Assembly (NCBI GenBank): GCA_951812925.1
Contig: OX638369.1
Span: 46,805,061 to 46,869,060, forward strand
Direction of reading: 5' to 3'
Length of the DNA stretch: 64,000 nucleotides
DNA from: Calliopum simillimum
Taxonomy: Eukaryota > Arthropoda > Insecta > Diptera > Lauxaniidae
Both the position numbers and the translations under genes were made by a program. A model generated the notes under the pieces. It saw nothing but the letters and a program-made list of their open reading frames with translations. It did no database searches and was not told where the DNA came from. This document shows positions 1 to 9,846 of this stretch, piece by piece; position 1 is the stretch's first letter, and every line of letters begins with the position of its first letter.

Positions 1-834
1 ATTTACATAAGTGCTGGTGTGTTAGCAACAACATGAATAGAAAAAGTTGGGGAGGGAGAAATAAAACAACACCCGCTAAATTAGAATCACAGCTAAAAAG
101 TCACACTGACGCCTTCACGCAAGATGGGGTCCCCTCCCTTAACAATGAGGTACAAAATTTTATTGACACATGAACACATACACACACACACATTTATGCT
201 CATGTATACAAAGTGCATAATTAATAAATTGTTGTTGTTGCTGCCATTCACGCCTACAATGACAGAGTTCAACGCCATGCATGATGCCAATACCACCATC
301 AACAATCAACAGCAGAGCAACAGAGGAACGCATACATCTTCAGCAAAAGAACGCACATATAACTACTTACAACATCTCAGCACCTTCTGACTTGAACCAA
401 AATTTTGCGTACCGCAATGTGTGACGCAAAGCCCAAAGGGGCAGGATAACTAAGCAATTGAAAATTTAATACATTTTCATAGCGTCCCTTTGATAGCGTG
501 ACTGAATGTCACAGAAGAGTTTGTTAGCGGCGGCGTTGTATAATTGCATTTGTGTGCAATGTGTTTGTTTGTATGCACTCAAGTGTGGTGATTGGGGCCT
601 TTATGTGTAAGTGTCCTTAACCGTCACTTGGCGGGTTCAAATATTTGTGCGTTAAGTGATTTATCAACGTATAAACAAACAAAATCACATTTTGATATAA
701 AATTTGATTACAAAAACACACTGTGAAAATTTTATTTCACTATTAATAAAAATTAAAGGGATTTAGTTAGAAAACCGTAAATATCTCAAAACTATTTTCA
801 AGTGGGTTGACTCATTATTGCACAACAATGTAAA
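1..834. other. unassigned AT-rich DNA
   Basis: No gene is supported. There is a short CA-rich tract near 176-192 and a TTG run near 228-242. The open frames here are short, low in complexity and do not resemble any family I know. The stretch ends where repeat family R1 begins. Confidence 0.5.
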
Positions 835-1655
835 TTTATGTATTTTGAGTTTATTTAATAAGGTTAATATAAGCCAAATTCAGTTTTGGGAGCGAAAAAA
901 ACCAGCACGCTGTTCTTGTGGCAATCGTGAAATATGCTTATCCGACAACTGCAACACTTTTTTTAGGCATTATTCTTACGTTTTAATGATTTCTTGTCAT
1001 TGGCGACCCTTATTTTGATTTTACTTAGAATATTTTTGTGGAACGATTTAACCCAATATAACCAAGTCTTTTTGAAAAAGGTGTCAAAAAGGCCATGATA
1101 TAGTGAGTTCTAAAAAAATGCTTCTCATATGATTTTATTATGACTTTGGGAAAACAAGATTTATCTAAAATGTAGTTTAAGAACTTAACAGTAGAATTAA
1201 ATTTCAAAAATACGTTACTTTTGAGCTAAAAGTGACGAACGTGACCAACTTCAAATGGATTTAAATTTTATTTTTTGCAATAGATTTGTTTTTAATTGTG
1301 TAAAGATATTAAAATATATCTGCACTCAATTTTTGACACATTTGCTGCTTGATTTGATTTGTGAAGCAATGATGACAATTATCTTTTAAAGTGATGAACC
1401 GGACAGTGAAAATTGGACTAAAGCAAATAAAATATTGACAGTTAATCAGGATTGCATTGTTCTCTTTTAATTTTTTTTATATCATTAATGTTGTAAGAGA
1501 GATTTTGTGGAACAACTGGTATCATGTATTATGCTTCTTACTGAAGTGTATAGAAATAAGCACATTTAACCACAAATTACTAACTAAGAAAAACTACATT
1601 AGTTAGTGCAACTTTGGAGTTGGTTTGATTATTATGGTAAATGAATTTATTTGTA

Positions 1656-2511
1656 AGGTGTGTGCATTAATTTCCATAGTTTTTTTTTTTTATTTAAGAC
1701 TTTATTTAAAGAAAAGGTACAATGTATTTTATTCAAAGTAGTGTCCATCGCTAGTCACTACTTTTTCCCATCTTTCTGGCAATTTATGGATTCCATCCCA
1801 GAAAAACTGCGCCAATTTTCGATATCTTGAACTGAAGTGAAGCGTATTCCTGATAGGGCATTCTGCATCGATCGGAACAAATGGTAGTCTGATGGTGCAA
1901 GGTCTGGGCTATAAGGCGGGTGAGGCAAAATTTCCCATCCGTTGTTTTCCAGATAATTTTTGACTGGGGCAGCAATATGTGGCCGAGCGTTATCGTGGTG
2001 CAAAATGTTTGACTCGTGTCTGGTCGCATACGTTGGCCGCTCTGCCTGGATTTTCTGCTTCAATCGGATCGGACGATAGAGTTGAGCAATAATGGTATGG
2101 CCACCTGGCAACAGCTCAAAATGGATCACACCTAGCTGGTCCCACCAAAGCATTACCATTGACATCAAAATCACCACTTTTAAACCGTCGAAACCACTCA
2201 CGACAGCTTGATTCAGCTGGAGCGTAGTCCCCATAAACTTCTACAAGAATGCGATGACTTTCGGCAGCTGTTTTCTTTGAAATATAGTAGTGAAGTAAAA
2301 CTTCCTGCAAATGTTGCTTTTTCGGCACGAACTCGGACATTTTGGAGCACAGTAAAATTTATGATGCGGATGAAAATTTTCAAATCTAATGATACAGAGT
2401 TGTTGACAGATGCCTAAGTTTCAGATATGACGTTTCTGATCTAACATTTAAGTCACCATGTATTGATTGCGACATCTTTTGAAAACAATGGAAATTAATG
2501 CACACACCCAA
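1656..2511 (-). mobile_element. internally deleted mariner transposon
   Basis: Terminal inverted repeats begin with (ttg)ggtgtgtgcattaat: left from 1656, right ending at 2511. About 20 bases match; the left tip has lost two bases. TA dinucleotides at 1654-1655 and 2512-2513 fit the TA target duplication of Tc1/mariner. At 856 bp it is well short of the roughly 1.3 kb usual for mariner, and the missing part is the middle of the transposase. It sits inside repeat R1. Confidence 0.85.
1758..2340 (-). pseudogene. mariner transposase, deleted and frameshifted
   Basis: Cut-and-paste transposase remnant. The start at 2340 opens with MSEFVPKKQHLQ and continues through the helix-turn-helix DNA-binding domain, including AAESHRILVEVYGD and CREWFRRFKSGDFDV. 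The frame then breaks. The catalytic end resumes in another frame with HDNARPH and YSPDLAPSDYHLF; 34 residues separate these two aspartates, which is the DD34D signature of mariner. The first catalytic aspartate and everything between the two parts are missing, so the enzyme must be dead. The last line of the protein is also frameshifted. The TTGGGTGT-type ends it shares with the element at 24859 suggest related subfamilies. Confidence 0.85.
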
Positions 2512-2622
2512 TAGTAAAATTTAAATGTTTCTTTAAGATAATATCATAATATGATAAGTTTGTAATAACTTTTGATATTTCTGTCATGGTGTACCTTTTG
2601 GCGGAAATGTCGATATCATTTT

Positions 2623-5326
2623 TTCAATTAAATGCTAACGATTCCACATTATCAACTAAGCCTTTGGTGAAAACAAAAATCAATTTTATTCATTTCTAAG
2701 AAAATGTGAGCCAATTCATTACTTTTGCCTCGTTTTGGACTTGCCCCACTTTTATAATAAATGGCTTATATCGTATTCTGATTAATACTTAGCAGCACAA
2801 AGTATCAAAATTTTATTAGCATATTAAAAAAAAACCATTCAGACGTTTCATTAAATGCGATTCGCCAATATGAAACGGTTTAATATTTTTGTTATTTTAA
2901 AAAATAAGAAGATTCTTAACATTTGACATATTTGTCTATAGTGTGTGACCATTTTCTGGTTTTATTCATAAACGTGCGGATGCCTGAGTGCAGATAGAAT
3001 GTTTCGAAATATTTTTCTCGTGTACAAGGTTACAAGTGCCTTATAAAAAGAAAAAAAAGAAAATTTATTTATAACATATATTGCTATTTGGTTGTTTAGC
3101 CATGACTTTTCTACACACTTTCACGTATGAAGTGACACAAAGTCACTTGACACTTAATTCGTTAATTTTTATTTCATTTTTTCTAATTTTCTTCCTCAAT
3201 AGCAAGCATTCCACTTTAAATTTGGATTTTTCTTTAGCTGCAAGAGAACTTTGTGTCTAAGCAGTATCTTCTACAGTTTTTCCCTTCAAATTTTTTTTGA
3301 ACTTCCCCATAGACTTTTTCTGTTCCTCTTTTTATTCTTATGCACGAGGGTGTGTGAAGTTTCGTTTTGGTACACAAATTAATACGCGCGCATAAAAATC
3401 AATCAACACACGCTCTTAATAGCGACGCAATATTCAATTATAGTTCTATGTATTTGACAGATACTCTCGAACGCTAGCTGCTGCCGCCGCCACATCTACA
3501 AGGTGTTTAGATGCGCGCACAATTTGTGGATTTGTGGCATTCGACAAATTGGTTTTTTATTTTCATGGGCGAAGAAGGAAAAGCGAAAGAAAAACCATTC
3601 AATTTTCATTCGTTGTTTTTATTTTTTTACAATTTTAATGCTTTTTAGTATTTTCGGCTGTGAATTTGCATTGGTTTCACTTTTACTTTTTTTGTTTTAA
3701 AGGAGGGGAGTTGATTTTACTAAGAAAAATTGCCTTATTTGTGCATAAAGCTAAGTTTAAATTTTTATTGTCTTATTGAAATTTGTATGCATTATATCTT
3801 TTCTATGAAAAATTAAAATTGAGTTTGATATTTTACTTTTGCTTGGATCATTTTCCTCAAGTTTTCTCGCATACATCCTTTAAATAAAACAAATGGTTGA
3901 AAGTGAAGAATAGCAAAAACGCGTAAAAATTATAGATTTTCTTCGTTTGCACGCTCGCCGCTTTTACTTGACACGCTGTTTTGGTATTTATTGAAAATCT
4001 ATTGAAGAAAAAAATCACTTTTCAACCACTTTGTGGGTGCTTAAACAGCTGACAGCTCGACAGACAGATTGATGGATGTTTCTGTTGAGGGATTTAAATA
4101 TTTATGCTGTAATATGAAATTCCTAAGTCTTACTGCCGCTTACACAGCGTGGACCAGTCGAAAGCTTTTTTATTAGGAATCTTTTTTTTTTAGACTTTTA
4201 TTAAAAAAATTTCAATCAAACTGTTAAATTCTATGTTATTGCAGTTCAAGGGTGAAATAATTAATGGAAGTTCAAAATTTTATTTATTAAATTTGGCATT
4301 TGAAAAAATTTTCAAGGAAAAATAAATTTTATAAGTTAAACGATGAAATCAATATATGAGCAATTCCTGGAAAAGGTCAACAAAGAGCTAAAATTTAAAT
4401 TTGTATTTTGGTATAGTTTTAATTATAAGTAATAAGCAAAATACCTTCTAAATTATGTTTATTTCAAAACAACCAATATAGTATAAGTTAACTTCAGAAA
4501 TTCAAAATTTGATGAAGAGATTCAGCTAGTGTATTTTTTAAGTGGGTTTCAGTAGTCTTTAAAATAAAATAAAAATACTAGAAAAAAAGCGTTAAATTTT
4601 GACACTTTGTTTTTGAATGAAACGTCCGTATGACTTATTTGAAAATATAGTTACTAGTTTTAAACTATGCATTACCTTATAGTCTATTGATAAGGTCGTA
4701 AAAAACATGCTAAAAAGGAAGTAAGACGTTCACGGCTTTTATTACAGAAATCGGTCAATTGAACATTCGAGATGAAAAAACCGAGTAGTGCCATTCAATA
4801 AGAGGGTGAAAATCGGGGGGAAGTTTTTTCAAAATATCTAGCGAACGAAGCAAAACTTCGATATTTTTTTTAGAAAACTTTTTGTAGAGAATTAAATTTG
4901 CCATTGAAATAAATTATTCAAAATATTTAAAAAATTTATGATACCAAAAATGTTGAAACAAAAATTAAAAAAAAAGCAAAAAAAAAACCAATTCTTGTGT
5001 TTTTTACTCTTTTGCCTAACTATATCTTTTTTTATTTATAGGTAGGAACATCGCGCAATATAAAATAAAGTAGACAAAATTTCCTTTAAAATGACATGAA
5101 AAAATTCCTTGGAAATTTTTTTCACTTGGCCGGAAAAACGGTTTTTAGAATCATCCTAAACATACGTGAGAATTTTTTGTGACTTTTTTATTTTTTTGAC
5201 TAAGTTTTGAGAAATTATAAAATGTCCCCAATAATGCTGAAAAAATTATGCATTTTTGAACGATTTTAAGCATTTTTTGCCGTGTTTTCTTTTTTCGAAG
5301 GACGCCTTGGTTTTTTTGGCTATTTT
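2623..5326. other. unassigned AT-rich DNA
   Basis: No gene or recognisable element. The stretch has many A and T runs. Around 3470-3500 there is a slightly richer patch (ctgctgccgccgccac) that could be host sequence, but I see no exon structure. Open frames here, such as 3503-3700, are low in complexity and unconvincing. Confidence 0.4.
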
Positions 5327-6400
5327 AGGTTAGGTTAGGTTAGAGTGGCGGTTTAGCGATGCAAGCTAAACCCTAAGCAGCACTAAAAGTGCCATTTTAA
5401 TACCACAAAAGTGATCCGACAGACTGGTATAAGTGGATGTGAAAATTTTAAAATTACCTAAGTAACGATATCTATGTCCAGTTAGTCCTATTAAGGTAAT
5501 TGAGCAACGAATCAATTTCGATGTTGGCGATTTCGCTGAGTGTATTGAAGAAAGGCTTTCCTACTGATTTAAGTCTATTTCTAGCCAGAGCTGGGCAGTC
5601 ACAGAGAAAGTGTTCAAGAGGTTCTTGCTCGTTTACATCTAAGCAACTCCTACAAAAGGAGTTGAAAGGGATGCCTAGTTTTTCAGCATGCTTGCCGATG
5701 GCCCAGTGTCCAGTGCAAACTGCGGTAAATCTTGCTATATTAATACGATTGTTAGCTGGTAAATAAGTAGTTCTTGAACTGTAATATGAAGGCCAGATTG
5801 ACCTGGATATCCTACATGTAGTCAGTGCTTTCCAATTAGTGTTCGCCTCGGTTAAGTAATATGAGTAGATCCGCTTCTTTACTAGACCTAGCGGGGTATG
5901 AACTCGCACCGCGCTTGTGACATTCAGACAGGAGCCATTTCTTGCGAGTTCGTCAGCTTTTTCGTTGTATTCGATGTCCCTATGGCCTGGAACCTAAACG
6001 AGCGCAAGATCAAACCGACGTCCCAGTCTGACTAATTTTTCCTTGCAATCCACTACTAATTTAGATTTTATTATTGTTGAATTGAGTGCTTTGATGGCAG
6101 CCTGACTATCCGAGAGGATTGCCACCTTTCCGGAAAAGGTATTGATATTCTCTAATGATATGCAGGCTTCGAGGATGGCAAAAACTTCTGCCTGAAAAAC
6201 GCTGGCTCAGTGAGGCAAGCGAAACGAGTGGGATAATTTCAGCTCTTTTGAAAATACTCCCGCACCTACACCACACTCCATCTTGGAGCCATCGGTGTAT
6301 ATGGTGGTTTCAAAGTTTAGGTTAGACCCTAAAGTTGTTATCAAAACTGAGTATGGGGCAGGTGTAGCCTGTTGGGCAGGTAAGTTCGGTTTGGCTTTTT
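5327..6400 (-). mobile_element. 5'-truncated LINE with RNase H domain
   Basis: Non-LTR retrotransposon remnant read on the minus strand. Its 3' end is at 5327, where the plus strand shows three ttagg units, i.e. a simple-repeat tail on the element's own strand. Upstream of the tail are a short 3' UTR and the C-terminal coding part. The 5' end stops near 6400 without reverse transcriptase, consistent with target-primed insertion that ended early. RNase H in a LINE points to the R1, LOA or I group; I cannot say which. Confidence 0.75.
5472..6400 (-). pseudogene. LINE polyprotein C-terminus: RNase H plus Cys/His tail
   Basis: Reading 6400 down to about 5940 gives an RNase H fold with its acidic residues in order: D in IYTDGSKMECG, E in FQAEVFAILEA, D in ILSDSQAAIKAL, and D in EYNEKADELA after the VPGHRD motif. 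Two in-frame stops break it, one after the LPH residues and one just before VPGHRD (TAG, possibly from TGG). After the RNase H comes an intact 145-codon stretch (5909-5472) ending in a Cys/His cluster, FCRSCLDVNEQEPLEHFLC, typical of the C-terminus of these LINE ORF2 proteins. Non-functional because of the stops and truncation. The domain call is strong; the clade is not. Confidence 0.8.
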
Positions 6401-6539
6401 TGAAAAATATATTTTTTATGAGATATCATAGATAAATTTTATCTCTAAAAGATTTACTGTAAAGAATCTCGCTTTATGTTTATAAGTCGAAAAATTTGAA
6501 ACGACCGACATGAAACGTCCAAATGTATAAAATACGTAG

Positions 6540-8240
6540 TACACTAGATAGTATAGATCCCCATACAAAAAAAAAAGTTCGACGTAAACCCCCCATTTTG
6601 AAAACTTACCGGTTTTGATTTTTAAGGAAAAAAACATTTTTTTTTTTGACCTTTAAATAAGCTCCTAACTGATTTTTCGTATAACTCCGCTATTCAAGTA
6701 TTGTATCGTTGTAAATGCCTCATTGTGGGCTATATTTCATCATAGAAGTAATTTATTTTCTCAGTTGCTACCACCCTAAGGTGCCAACAGCACTTCATAA
6801 AATTGAAGCCCATAAGAAATCATAAAATTCATCCCTACAAAGTTTCCTCAAATAATTGAGATTGAAGAAGTTATAGCGAATCGAAGAATTCAGTACAAAA
6901 TTTGAAAAACAGGATGTTAAAAAACGAAAATCGCCCCCTGAAACTATACAAAATTCTTTTTTTTTATTTATTTGCATACTGTCTGAAATGTCAAATATTA
7001 AAAAAAAAATATATTGCATAGCACAGTGCAACATTTTTCAAGTCATTGACGGTGAACTAAAATCCGTTATAAGGCGTCGAAAGTACTCGCCGAAACAAGT
7101 AATTCTGCCAGAGCGTTTTGCAAAGTTGACTCATATAAGGATTTTATGATAATTTTTGCGATTTTAAGGCACTAGATGAATTTTTTTCGGTTAAGTTTGT
7201 TCGGCATTTTTTTTCTTCTATACAATAGATACAACATTGCTGAAGTCATCAAAACAATATTTCGGCTCGTTACCGAGATATAGCCATATGAAATAATCGA
7301 AAAATCGCTCAAAAACCTCAAAATCGCTCAAAGTTGCAATTTTCAGCTGGATAATTATAATTATAATGCTGAAAATTGCAACTTTTTGCCTCAAATTGGA
7401 TTTTGAGCGATTTTTCGATTTTTTCATATGGCTATATCTCGGTAACGAGCCGAGATATTGTTTTGATAACTTCAGCAATGTTGTAGCTATTGTATAGAAG
7501 AAAAAAATGCTGAACAAACTTTACCGAAAAAATTCATCTATTGCCTTAAAATCGCAAAAATGACCATAAAATCCTTATATGAGTCAACTTTGCAAAACGC
7601 TCTGGCAGAATCACTTGTTTCGGCGAGTACTTCGACGCCTTATAACGGATTTTAGTTCACTTTTCATGTGTCGCGCTGTATAGTCTTAGGGGGCGGTTTT
7701 CGTTTTTGGAACATCCTGATTTTCATATTTTGATACAAATGAAATAGTGCGGCTGAAAAGGCATCATATCCTAGATTTACCTTTCAGAAATGTTTAATAT
7801 GTATTTGAATGATGTATTATAAAAAACTAGATTTTTAACTTTGCATTGCACAATTGAAGTGCAAGCTTACTATTTTTGATTATTACTGGACTCAGCAAAT
7901 TTGCTTATTATCGCTAGTCGATAGATTGTAAATAAAATGATGAAAAAAAAAAATAAATATGTTGTACTGAGGTTTTAGATTCGTTCAATTTCAACAAATT
8001 AAGTAAACTTTGTAGAGATGAATTTTATGAATTTTTATGAGCTTCAATTCTATGAAGTGCCCTTGGCAACTTAGGGTGGTAAAAACTAAGATAATGAGAA
8101 CAACCAGTCGAATAAAACATTTGAGATAAATTACTTCTATGAATGAAATATAGCCCACATCGAGAGATTTACAACGATAAGCTTTCAAAATGGGGAGTTT
8201 ACGGCAAACTTTTTTTTTGTGATAATATCTATAGAACAAT
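6540..8240. repeat. giant palindrome 1 (foldback-like, arms about 0.8 kb)
   Basis: The left arm runs from about 6540 to 7347 and the right from 7368 to about 8240, around a 20-base AT loop. Next to the loop, aagttgcaattttcagc (7331-7347) faces its exact reverse complement at 7368-7384. Other paired landmarks: gagatatagccatatgaa (7280-7297) with ttcatatggctatatctc (7423-7440), cgcattgtggg-like blocks near 6720 and 8155, and the ccccattttgaaa / tttcaaaatgggg pair near 6595 and 8187. The inner 320 bases are better conserved than the outer parts. No transposase was found. The right arm ends where a MITE starts. Confidence 0.85.
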
Positions 8241-8243
8241 CCG

Positions 8244-8426
8244 AGTGTGCCAGACGGATCAAATCTCCGCTTTTTTATCCGTTACGGATCCGTTACTGAT
8301 CCGTTGGCGGGAGAGATTCCCAAAAAAAAGCGAATCGTTTTTTTTTTTTGGAATTTCTCCCTCAAACGGATCAGTAACGAATCCGTAACGGGTAAAAAAG
8401 CGGAGATATGAACCGTCTGGCATACT
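8244..8426. mobile_element. palindromic MITE, family M1 (complete copy)
   Basis: The arms of about 65 bp are near-perfect inverted repeats. The left starts agtgtgccagacgg (8244) and the right ends ccgtctggcatact (8426). Both contain a dense run built on the words ccgttacggatccgttactg. The centre is A/T runs around gcgaatcg. A half copy lies at 43777-43893. No clear target duplication, so the superfamily is open. Confidence 0.8.
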
Positions 8427-8863
8427 GGGATGCGACTTGTATACTTTGGGGCTTTAGATAAGTTATGACTTTTCCTTGTGAGGTTTTTTTGTACGGCTGT
8501 TAATTGACAGAGGTAGGCTTAGTTTGAAGTTATGAAATTTCCGAAAACTTTTTAAATTTTAATAATATTTTCAATCTTTAATATTTGAACTTCTGTGTTT
8601 TGACAAAATACGCATATTTATATTTGGATTGCATTCATATTTTTAAAAAGAATCGTCCGATTGAAACTTTTGACAAGCAGGATTTGCAAATATGTATATC
8701 AAAATCTGGTAACAGATTAACAGATGATTTATTTGGTATAGAACTATTAAACAATTGGATTTAGTTAACACGCGGCATATTTATAAATTTTTATTATTGT
8801 AGGTTAAACTTATTTTTAGTGTTACTTGCCACATAATTTTTTGGCTGAAGCAAATTTTCTTTT
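8427..8863. other. unassigned; includes the unseen left end of the second mariner
   Basis: AT-rich and without a gene. The left terminal repeat of the mariner whose coding part starts near 8864 should be here, but I could not pair it with anything near 16000. Confidence 0.4.
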
Positions 8864-9105
8864 GTGACAAAAAAACATTCACTTTTCAATGATTACCAAA
8901 TCATTTATTTAATTTATTCCTTAGAAAAGCACTATACAGCCGTGAAGGCTCACAGAAAAATTTGTGCACATTATGGAGATGAAAGGACAGTTAGAAAATG
9001 GTACGATCGATTCCGCTCTGGTAGTTTTGATGTAAAAGTCGCTTCTAAGACCGTCACATAAGCAGTCGCGACATTGCGAAAAAGAAAAAAAAATCTTACT
9101 GACTG
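8864..9105 (+). pseudogene. mariner transposase, N-terminal part (left of BEL insertion)
   Basis: Encodes the DNA-binding half of a mariner transposase: HYTAVKAHRKICAHYGDE, then RKWYDRFRSGSFDV, the usual end of the helix-turn-helix domain. No ATG in the expected place, so the true start is lost. The frame stops at 9059-9061 and the sequence degrades before the BEL element's target duplication at 9101-9105. The rest of the same gene resumes at 15496. Confidence 0.75.
9101..9105. other. target-site duplication gactg (left)
   Basis: The bases gactg directly precede the 5' LTR and recur directly after the 3' LTR at 15496-15500. Five bases is the usual duplication made by BEL/Pao integrases. Confidence 0.95.
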
Positions 9106-9427
9106 TGTTTATGAAAAATATTAAGTTTTATCCTAAGTTTATTTGACTAGAATTTGAATTCTTTAATTTTGAAAATTTTGCTATTTAATAATTTAGTTTA
9201 CACCGCCACTGGTTGTTTTTTCTACTATTTAAAGAACCGTAAAATCATTCGAGTAATTCTTCTTTCTATTTTGCTTTTCACCTAACTGTTAAATCATACG
9301 ATTCTAATACTCTCAGTGGCGCATAGCAATGTAACATTTTAAGCTAGTCATAAGAAATTTGACAAAAATAAATTAGTCTGTTATGAAACGTTAAACTCAA
9401 CGCAACTACTTAGTTTGTTCTTAGACA
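9106..9427 (+). repeat. 5' LTR of the BEL element
   Basis: 322 bp, starting tgtttatg and ending cttagaca. Identical to 15174-15495. It should carry the promoter for the element; no textbook TATA box is obvious. An AATAAA polyadenylation signal is at 9367-9372. Confidence 0.95.
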
Positions 9428-9432
9428 TTTTT

Positions 9433-9450
9433 TGGTGACCCCGACGTGAT
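9433..9450 (+). other. primer-binding site
   Basis: Begins tggtgaccccgacgtg five bases after the LTR. TGG pairs with the CCA end of a tRNA, and the position is right for minus-strand priming. I have not assigned the tRNA. Confidence 0.75.
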
Positions 9451-9846
9451 CGTTGTCGCGTTAAAGAGAGTTAAATTTTATTTTCTATTACCGCGCTTAA
9501 TAGTAAAAAACAAAAACAAAATTGTGTGTTTTAATTGTGGCTGCTTATTACTGCGCTTAATAATAAAAAAAAAAAACATTGTGTATATATATATTGTTGT
9601 TGCGTTGAAAACATACATACGAGCATAACTGTTTGCAAATTCTTTTGCCCAGCTGCATAAAGCTTCACATACAACTTGTGAAAAAACAAAAAAAAAAAAA
9701 AAACTAAAATAGTGTTTTAACTATCGAAGTGCTCCTCAACTGGATTTTGTTAAAAAAACTAAAAAAGTGTTTTTACTGTTGAAGTGCTCCTCAACTGGAT
9801 TTTATTATAAAAATTAAAGTGTGTAAAAAAACTTCCTAAGTAAATT
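9451..9846 (+). other. BEL leader with two internal tandem duplications
   Basis: Untranslated leader of about 400 bp. The phrase gtgctcctcaactggatttt occurs at 9729 and 9784 (period 55). An earlier pair is built on the words ccgcgcttaatagtaaaa near 9490 and ctgcgcttaataataaaa near 9550 (period about 60). It holds A runs of about 17 and a short TA tract. Confidence 0.7.

Larger units (their letters stand above)
835..2622 (+). repeat. interspersed repeat family R1, copy 1 (split by a mariner)
   Basis: Collinear with 20577-22484, apart from what has inserted into each copy. Shared landmarks include the phrase ttacttttgagctaaaagtg (1213-1232 here, 20930-20949 there) and gtgatgaaccggaca (1391-1405 here). 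This copy lacks the LINE found in copy 2, and copy 2 lacks the mariner found here. A shorter relative lies reversed at 31250-31505. No long open frame is shared, so this is probably a non-autonomous or decayed element. Superfamily unknown; edges set by where the match stops. Confidence 0.75.

Noticed and set aside
124..390. 88-codon open frame as a small gene
   Set aside because: The peptide follows from CA- and TTG-rich words, shows no motif, and an overlapping frame on the other strand is just as open.
5327..5343. Telomere-like TTAGG repeats
   Set aside because: Only three units, placed exactly at the 3' end of a LINE; flies do not use TTAGG telomeres.
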